Shown here piece after piece: positions 56,179 to 61,075 of a DNA stretch of 61,075 bases. The stretch covers positions 1-61,075 of the forward strand of contig NZ_VDZU01000003.1 in NCBI RefSeq assembly GCF_007673525.1, in the 5' to 3' direction. The stretch is from Fictibacillus phosphorivorans. GTDB lineage: Bacteria; Bacillota; Bacilli; Bacillales; Fictibacillaceae. The position numbers were made by a program, and so were the translations under genes. The notes under the pieces are model-generated. The model ran no database searches. It was given only the letters and a program-made list of their open reading frames with translations, and was not told where the DNA came from. Positions within the stretch are counted from its first letter, which is position 1. Each line of letters opens with the position of its first letter.

Positions 56179-56904
56179 ATGAAGAAGTGGGTGAAGGGAG
56201 CCGCATTTGCACTTGGATGCGCAGTCCTTATCTTTATTTTCACCTATCATTTTTTAGATGATGATTCGTGGCGCTCGTGGAACATGCCGCTCTCTGGAAA
56301 AATTATCGTAATTGACCCAGGTCATGGCGGAGCTGACGGTGGTGCGGTTGGTGATGGAGAAGTTCTTGAAAAAGAAATCGCGTTAAACATTTCCGTATTG
56401 CTTCGAGATTATCTGCAAGAAGCGGGAGCACTCGTCATCATGACACGAGAGACGGACACAGATCTCGCAAATGAGGGAACAAAAAAATTACGCCATCGCA
56501 AATATGAAGATTTAAAAGAACGAAAACGAATTATTAACGAAAATCATGCGGACTTATTTATTTCGATTCATCTTAATTCTTTACCTTCATCCCGATGGAG
56601 AGGCGCTCAAGTCTTTTATCATCCTGGAAAAGAAGACGGAGAAGCGGTATCTAAATTCATTCAAGATGAAATCAAACGCAACCTAAACAATACGAACCGA
56701 TTCGCAAAATCCATAGAAGGTTTATACTTGCTGAGAACGGCAGAGGTACCAGGCGCTTTAGTCGAAGTTGGTTTCCTATCCAATCCATCAGAACGCGAAC
56801 TGTTAAAAACAGAGTCGTACCAAAAAAGTATAGCGGCAGCGATCTACCAGGGGATGCTGCGCTTTTATACAAATGAAACCCCACCAGCATCTCCTCTTGA
56901 TTAG
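56179..56904 (+). CDS. cwlD: Spore cortex N-acetylmuramoyl-L-alanine amidase CwlD
   Basis: CwlD removes peptides from muramic acid during cortex synthesis so that muramic-delta-lactam can form, a requirement for germination. The 241-aa protein has an N-terminal hydrophobic segment (about 7-24) and the Amidase_3 zinc site: PGHGG (His), a Glu in VLEKEIAL, SIHLN (His) and the catalytic Glu in VEVGFLSN. ATG 56179 follows AGGGGGA. In B. subtilis it is made under sporulation sigmas; no such promoter could be pinned down here. Confidence 0.95.
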   Translation: MKKWVKGAAFALGCAVLIFIFTYHFLDDDSWRSWNMPLSGKIIVIDPGHGGADGGAVGDGEVLEKEIALNISVLLRDYLQEAGALVIMTRETDTDLANEGTKKLRHRKYEDLKERKRIINENHADLFISIHLNSLPSSRWRGAQVFYHPGKEDGEAVSKFIQDEIKRNLNNTNRFAKSIEGLYLLRTAEVPGALVEVGFLSNPSERELLKTESYQKSIAAAIYQGMLRFYTNETPPASPLD

Positions 56905-56919
56905 AGGGGGTGTTTTTTA
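56881..56919 (+). terminator. Terminator overlapping the end of cwlD
   Basis: CACC..CCTCT pairs with AGAGG..GGTG around TGATT, followed by six T. The 5' arm lies in the last codons of cwlD. Confidence 0.85.
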
Positions 56920-56937
56920 GTGCAACTTTTTTGAAGA

Positions 56938-56985
56938 GGTTGCTCTTCGTATCAGGTGCTTGCATTTTGTGGCGCGTACGGTGGA
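56938..56985 (+). repeat. Decayed, truncated palindromic repeat, copy G
   Basis: The stretch GGTTGCTCTTCGTATCAGG followed by TGCTTGCATT and GGCGCGTACGGTGGAG aligns with the first ~48 bases of the repeat family, with many substitutions. The match stops at the point where the 21-bp array begins. The rest of the element is absent. Confidence 0.6.
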
Positions 56986-57100
56986 GTGGACAGTAAAAAT
57001 ACCGAAGTGGACAGTAAATATGTAAATGTGGACAGTATTTCTTTGAAAGTGGACAGTAAAACTAGAAAAGTGGACAGTATTTTCATAAAAGTCGACAGTA
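56986..57100. repeat. 21-bp-phased word array 6 (word GTGGACAGTA)
   Basis: Five perfect copies of GTGGACAGTA start at 56986, 57007, 57028, 57049 and 57070, and a sixth with one change (GTCGACAGTA) at 57091. All five spacings are exactly 21 bp. The 11 bases between words differ in each unit and are almost all A/T. This is the clearest array of the window. Bases 57101-57231 after it hold only an extended -10-like TGATATACT (57189-57197) ahead of salA. Confidence 0.95.
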
Positions 57101-57231
57101 AGTGCTGTTATCTACCGTAGCGAGCTTCCTCGCTTGAGCTAAATTCACATATCTAAAAAACCGCTTACATGATTGTCGGTGGGGGTTGTGATATACTGAA
57201 AAGGAATTTTACAGGTAAAGGATGTGTCTAT

Positions 57232-58281
57232 GTGCTTACAGAAGAAAAAGTCATCGAGCTGTTAGGTCCTATTCAAGACCCTTATTTACATAAAAGCATG
57301 GTCGACTCTGGAAGTATCCGTGAGTTGAAGATAAAAGAAGGATATGTGGGGCTGAAGATTGGCTTAGCACATACAGGAACACCAGAACAAATGCAGCTGC
57401 AGCAGCAGATCGTTCAAGTGTTGAAAAACGCAGGAGTGGAATCTGTCGGACTTCGTTTTGAAAAAAGAGACGACATTACGGCTGTGGACCCGAGTGAAGC
57501 GGGAGCCCAGAGTGCACCAACGACTCTTCTTTCCGAAAACAGCAAGACACAATTTATCGCGATCGCTAGTGGTAAAGGCGGCGTTGGGAAATCAACCGTA
57601 TCTGTGAACTTAGCTGTTGCTCTTGCAAGACTTGGAAAAAAAGTCGGATTGATCGATGCTGACATTTACGGATTCAGTGTTCCAGATATGATGGGAATTA
57701 CAGAGCGTCCAAAAGTAAAAGGCGATCGAATCTTTCCGGTTGAACGTTTTGATGTAAAAGTAATCTCCATGGCATTTTTCGTTGAAGATAACGCACCTGT
57801 TATCTGGCGCGGACCGATGCTTGGGAAGATGCTCATGAATTTCTTCAGCGAAGTAGAATGGGGAGATTTAGACTATGTTCTTCTAGACTTACCGCCTGGT
57901 ACAGGTGACGTAGCACTTGATGTTCACAAGATGCTTCCGAAGTGTAAAGAAGTAATCGTCACAACACCTCATGCTACAGCAGCTTTCGTAGCAGCACGTG
58001 CAGGAACGATGGCGATTAAGACCAACCATGAAGTTCTTGGTATTGTAGAGAACATGTCTTACTTCCAAAGCGGGTCTACAGGTGAGAAGGAATATGTATT
58101 CGGTAAAGACGGCGGAAAACGTTTAGCAGAAGAGTTAAATGTACCGTTGCTTGGCCAGATTCCGCTTGGTCAGCCTGAGATAAAAGAAGATGATTTTGCG
58201 CCGAGTGTGTATGCACAAACACATCCGATCGGTGAACATTATATTCAGATGGCAAAGAAAATCATCGATAAAACAAATTAA
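57232..58281 (+). CDS. salA: Mrp/NBP35-family ATPase SalA
   Basis: A deviant-Walker P-loop ATPase. In other bacteria such proteins carry Fe-S clusters; B. subtilis SalA is a regulator that represses scoC. The 349-aa product has an N-terminal MIP18-like domain (ELLGPIQDPYLHKSM...EQMQLQQQIVQVLK), Walker A GKGGVGKST (about 113-121), and DLPPGTGDVALD. I use GTG 57232, after AAAGGA; the frame extends to 57169 over a -10-like sequence. The C-terminal CxxC of many Mrp proteins is absent. Confidence 0.92.
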   Translation: MLTEEKVIELLGPIQDPYLHKSMVDSGSIRELKIKEGYVGLKIGLAHTGTPEQMQLQQQIVQVLKNAGVESVGLRFEKRDDITAVDPSEAGAQSAPTTLLSENSKTQFIAIASGKGGVGKSTVSVNLAVALARLGKKVGLIDADIYGFSVPDMMGITERPKVKGDRIFPVERFDVKVISMAFFVEDNAPVIWRGPMLGKMLMNFFSEVEWGDLDYVLLDLPPGTGDVALDVHKMLPKCKEVIVTTPHATAAFVAARAGTMAIKTNHEVLGIVENMSYFQSGSTGEKEYVFGKDGGKRLAEELNVPLLGQIPLGQPEIKEDDFAPSVYAQTHPIGEHYIQMAKKIIDKTN

Positions 58282-58287
58282 AGAAAA

Positions 58288-58313
58288 AAGCCTTCCGAGT
58301 GTCGGGAGGCTTT
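58288..58313. terminator. Bidirectional terminator between salA and gerD
   Basis: AAGCCTTCCGA pairs with TCGGGAGGCTT around GTG, flanked by A-run on the left and T-run on the right. It can serve both converging genes. Confidence 0.9.
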
Positions 58314-58936
58314 TATTGCGGGCTCGTTGATTCTTCTTGTTGTTGTCCACCACCGGATGAAGCTTCTTTTCCTTTTTTAGAGATGGACTGATCGATTTCT
58401 TCATGAGCGACTTTTTTCAACATTTCTTGGATCTGGGCTTGTACGATTGGACTCTCAAACGTTTCAAGCATGACTTTTTTCATTTCTTTTCTAACAGGCT
58501 GTGTATCAACGAGAGATAATAATTTTTCTGCCATTTGCGGATTCTGCATGATTTTCATCACTTCTGCTTGATATTGCGGGTCTTTAATAAGATCCTTCAT
58601 CAACTTCTCGTGTTCTTTTCGCATACTTTTTGCAAAAGCTACTGAGAACTTCGGATCTTTAAAAAGAGTCTGCCAAAACTTCTGTCCTTTTTCAGAAAGA
58701 AGCTGCTTTTCAATCGTCTGTTTGATGACTTCTTGATCAATGAGTATATCTTGTTGAATTTCTTTATCAGATAACACTTCTTTGATGGCTTTTTTTCCTT
58801 CATCTGTCTTCAATAGATCGACAAGCATCTTTTTTGTTGCTTCATAATCGACCTGAGAACTGCCTTGGGCTTCTTGAGCACAGCCCGAAAGAGCAGCAAG
58901 AGAGATACAAAAGAGGAAAATGTATATTTTTTTCAA
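58313..58936 (-). CDS. gerD: Spore germination lipoprotein GerD
   Basis: GerD clusters the nutrient germinant receptors into the germinosome on the spore inner membrane. The minus-strand gene starts at TTG 58936 just after GGAGGAGGAATT and gives 207 aa. The signal peptide is ended by the lipobox LSGC (Cys about 19). The central part is mainly alpha-helical, and the tail is low-complexity Gly/Gln/Ser. It is some 20 residues longer than the B. subtilis protein, mostly through this tail. Confidence 0.94.
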   Translation of the reverse strand: MKKIYIFLFCISLAALSGCAQEAQGSSQVDYEATKKMLVDLLKTDEGKKAIKEVLSDKEIQQDILIDQEVIKQTIEKQLLSEKGQKFWQTLFKDPKFSVAFAKSMRKEHEKLMKDLIKDPQYQAEVMKIMQNPQMAEKLLSLVDTQPVRKEMKKVMLETFESPIVQAQIQEMLKKVAHEEIDQSISKKGKEASSGGGQQQEESTSPQ

Positions 58937-59084
58937 TGTAATTCCTCCTCCTTTCAAGTTGAGCTCGATACTTATAGGATTGATTTTTAGCACGTATTTA
59001 TACTGGTTATTTAAAGGAAAACTGGCAATTTAAAAAAGACATTGGTACAATCATTACGGAGCATGTTAGAGGGGGAAAACAGGC

Positions 59085-59705
59085 GTGAAAATTAGAAGTT
59101 GGATCTTTTTATTCTTTACCACATTGTTAATTGGGATTGTTAGTGCAATCACAGTTGGTCTTATATTAAAGTTTCCTGAAGACAGCAGCGCTTTAGAAGT
59201 TCTTCTGTATATTTTTGGGTTAATCGGTTTCGGCGCGTTGTTCAGTGTTTTTAGTCAGATGGGCTTTTTTGCTTACTTAACCGTTCATCGCTTTGGACTC
59301 GGTATCTTTAAAAGCCATCGCCTTTGGAATGGTGTACAACTTGTATTGATTGCAGTCGTTCTATTCGATCTGTTCTATTTACGATATACATCGTTTCACA
59401 ACGAAGGAGACAGCCTCATTAATTACATTCTTATTCCGCTTGCGATTTTAGCTTACGGATTGATCATTGCCTATGTAAAAGTAAAGCAAACAACGAGCGT
59501 AGCATTCATACCAACGCTTTTCTTCATCACAGTCGTTACTATTTTGGAATGGGTACCGGTGCTAAAAGAAAACAATACTCTTTCGCTTTGGATGGGATTT
59601 GTCCCAATCATGCTTTGTAATACGTATCAGATTTTAATGCTGCATCGTCTGTTGCAGTCCAATCAATCTAAATCATCTAAACAAACAAAGCCCACTGCCT
59701 TCTAA
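59085..59705 (+). CDS. kbaA: KinB-signalling membrane protein KbaA
   Basis: KbaA is needed for activation of the sporulation kinase KinB in B. subtilis; how is unclear. The 206-aa protein has about six hydrophobic spans covering most of its length and a polar Ser/Lys/Gln tail. GTG 59085 follows GAGGGGGA. Its place between gerD and pdaB is conserved. No kinB is in the window. Confidence 0.9.
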   Translation: MKIRSWIFLFFTTLLIGIVSAITVGLILKFPEDSSALEVLLYIFGLIGFGALFSVFSQMGFFAYLTVHRFGLGIFKSHRLWNGVQLVLIAVVLFDLFYLRYTSFHNEGDSLINYILIPLAILAYGLIIAYVKVKQTTSVAFIPTLFFITVVTILEWVPVLKENNTLSLWMGFVPIMLCNTYQILMLHRLLQSNQSKSSKQTKPTAF

Positions 59706-59718
59706 AGCAGGGGCTTTT
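59688..59718. terminator. Bidirectional terminator between kbaA and pdaB
   Basis: AAGCCCACTGC pairs with GCAGGGGCTT, then TTTTTA. It overlaps the last codons of kbaA and lies before the pdaB stop on the opposite strand. Confidence 0.85.
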
Positions 59719-59724
59719 TATTAA

Positions 59725-60486
59725 TTAGTTGACCTCTTTGCTATTTGCCTCTGTATTCGCGATCATTTCACTTACACTTACAAATTTAAATCCATCGTCA
59801 CGCAGTTTATCGATAATTGTAGGAAGCGCTTTGTGCGTTTGCTTTACAGAATCAGATGCATGAAGCAAGATAATGTCTCCAGCTTTCGTCTCATCGGTAG
59901 CCGTTGTCACAATACGATCTACTCCAGGGTTTTTCCAATCTTTCGTGTCGATGCTCCAATGAACTACCGTATGGTTAAGATCTTCAGAGATGTTCAAGAC
60001 ACGCTCATCAAAGTTTCCGTTAGGCGGGCGAATAAGAGAAGTCATTTTTCCAGATACCTTTTTGATCTTTTCCTGAGCTAAAAGGATATCCCTTTTGATC
60101 TGTTTGTCTTCCCAATCGGTATAACTTTTGTATTGATAACCAAGACTGGCTACTTCATGACCATCTTTTACGATGCGTTCAACGATTTCAGGATGACGCT
60201 CAGCCCAAGCGGCTGATAAGAAAAACGTGCAATTTTTTACGCCTTTGTCCTTTAAGACGTCCAAGATCGGCGTAACTCGCTTATCGCCCCAACTGATATC
60301 AAATGTAAGAGATACTTTATTCCCTTGGTCTTCTCCCTTATAAATCGCTCGGGGTCCATCTTTAGATGAAAACACAGATAGTTGCTGCTGTCCTACAAAA
60401 GCAAGTGAAGCAGCAAAGAATGCTGCAAATACAACAACCATGTATTGTTTCACTTTCTTACCGTTAATAACAAAGAAAAATTTCAT
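59725..60486 (-). CDS. pdaB: Polysaccharide deacetylase-like sporulation protein PdaB
   Basis: PdaB is needed for late spore stability in B. subtilis. The 253-aa minus-strand product has an N-terminal membrane anchor (about 14-32) and a NodB-type domain. The usual metal motif is altered: TFDISWGD replaces TFDDG, and the H-x-H region reads SLGYQYKSY without histidines. RPPNGNFD and the late LLHASDS are kept. This altered motif is typical of the PdaB branch, so classical deacetylation is doubtful. ATG 60486 follows GGGGGTA. Confidence 0.93.
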   Translation of the reverse strand: MKFFFVINGKKVKQYMVVVFAAFFAASLAFVGQQQLSVFSSKDGPRAIYKGEDQGNKVSLTFDISWGDKRVTPILDVLKDKGVKNCTFFLSAAWAERHPEIVERIVKDGHEVASLGYQYKSYTDWEDKQIKRDILLAQEKIKKVSGKMTSLIRPPNGNFDERVLNISEDLNHTVVHWSIDTKDWKNPGVDRIVTTATDETKAGDIILLHASDSVKQTHKALPTIIDKLRDDGFKFVSVSEMIANTEANSKEVN

Positions 60487-60637
60487 AAAACCATCTACCC
60501 CCTGTCCATCTTCCTTACAAAATATCTATGATGAAAGGGACAAGATATACCGAAAATTTAGATATCCCATAAAATAATAACTCCTACTATTCATGGCCAT
60601 AATGGTAAAAGAAAAAAACTTAGCGGGGTGTCGTCCA

Positions 60638-60862
60638 TTGTCTTTGGTAGGTATGTTATTGAATCACCAAGAACTTCATGAATTTGAGTATGTGTTAAAA
60701 AAAGAGATGGAGGAACTTAGGTTTGATCTTGAAGACCATAAGATCGATGCTATAGTGAAATCTGTTTTAGAAGAGAGGTATCAGATCATTTATCGTTTAT
60801 TCTGTAGGTTCGCTAAGCCATCTGATTGCAGAAGGTATTTAAGGCGAAAACAAAGAAATTAA
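60638..60862 (+). CDS. Small conserved-looking protein before the rRNA operon
   Basis: A 74-aa protein if started at TTG 60638 (MSLVGMLLNHQELHEFEYVL), which has GGGGTG 7 bases upstream; the longer ATG 60593 start has no ribosome site. It is strongly helical and charged, with an Arg-rich end (FAKPSDCRRYLRRKQRN). I recall similar small proteins beside pdaB in Bacilli but know no function. No signal peptide or membrane span. Confidence 0.65.
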   Translation: MSLVGMLLNHQELHEFEYVLKKEMEELRFDLEDHKIDAIVKSVLEERYQIIYRLFCRFAKPSDCRRYLRRKQRN

Positions 60863-60880
60863 CTTTTTTCTGAAAAACTA

Positions 60881-60910
60881 TTGACCATATTATCGAGAAG
60901 ATGGTATATT
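60881..60910 (+). promoter_or_regulatory. rRNA operon promoter P1
   Basis: TTGACC (60881-60886), an 18-bp spacer and TATATT (60905-60910). With P2 100 bases downstream it forms the tandem arrangement typical of Bacillus rrn operons. Confidence 0.75.
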
Positions 60911-60979
60911 ACTTCTTGTCGCTTTTACAGCGGCTGAAACAAACGAAATAAACAAATTAAGAATCACTAAAAAAAGCTG

Positions 60980-61009
60980 TTGACATCAACTAGCCAACGG
61001 TGGTATCTT
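60980..61009 (+). promoter_or_regulatory. rRNA operon promoter P2
   Basis: Perfect TTGACA (60980-60985), an 18-bp spacer and TATCTT (61004-61009), followed by GTCGCC. A-rich sequence upstream could act as an UP element. Confidence 0.8.
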
Positions 61010-61039
61010 ATAAAAGTCGCCAAAACGAGCGACACACGA

Positions 61040-61075
61040 AACACACAGTTCTTTGAAAACTGAACAAAAGAAATA
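61040..61075 (+). other. Pre-16S rRNA leader (antitermination/processing region)
   Basis: ACAGTTCTTTGAAAACTGAA is the typical Bacillus pre-16S leader, with a boxA-like TTCTTTGAAA and the beginning of the processing stem. The mature 16S rRNA starts beyond the window. Confidence 0.8.

Noticed and set aside
56986..57100. CRISPR array
   Set aside because: The repeated word is only 10 bases and spacers 11 bases, far below CRISPR dimensions; there is no leader and no cas gene in the window.

Overview
This window reads as a chromosomal segment from a low-to-medium-GC, endospore-forming member of the Bacillaceae, of Bacillus or Fictibacillus type. Gene content and order follow the classical Bacillus subtilis ctsR-to-pdaB region almost gene for gene, including the spore-linked genes disA, sigH, cwlD, gerD, kbaA and pdaB. 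Species cannot be fixed from sequence reading alone. Nearly all genes are on the + strand; only gerD and pdaB are clearly on the - strand.

Layout: (1) 1-654, gene-poor, with two short-word repeat arrays, then a SigA-type promoter and a CtsR operator. (2) 655-5198, the ctsR-mcsA-mcsB-clpC protein quality-control operon. (3) 5727-10562, radA, disA, yacL, ispD, ispF. (4) 10787-17294, gltX, a cysteine-type T-box, cysE, cysS, mrnC, rlmB, rae1, sigH. (5) 17927-21547, rpmGB, secE, nusG, rplK, rplA, rplJ, rplL with L1-type and L10-type autoregulatory leaders. (6) 22020-34957, ybxB, rpoB, rpoC, ybxF, rpsL, rpsG, fusA, tuf. (7) 35827-50800, the S10-spc-alpha superoperon including secY, adk, map, infA, rpoA. 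(8) 51117-55360, the ECF transporter energising module (ecfA1, ecfA2, ecfT), truA, and rplM-rpsI with an L13-type leader. (9) 55673-60862, ybaK, cwlD, salA, gerD, kbaA, pdaB and a small conserved-looking protein. (10) 60881-61075, tandem rRNA promoters and the pre-16S leader; 16S itself lies beyond the window.

The coding content is ordinary and well conserved. The unusual content is between the transcription units. First, six intergenic arrays repeat a 7-10 base word at a spacing of 21 bp (exact in three arrays, 19-21 in the others). The word differs from array to array while the ~11 bp between words is unconserved and mostly A/T-rich. Two helical turns is 21 bp, so every word of an array faces the same side of the DNA. 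The arrays start near 9, 345, 430, 35336, 55431 and 56986 (the third at 17430). I know of no description of such a system.

Second, a ~128-bp imperfectly palindromic element with ends GTTGATT/AATCAAC occurs six times, plus one decayed copy, nearly always just after a terminator. Its copies carry paired compensatory changes in several stems, so its fold appears to have been maintained. Two copies carry nested insertions, and the decayed copy stops exactly where a 21-bp array begins.
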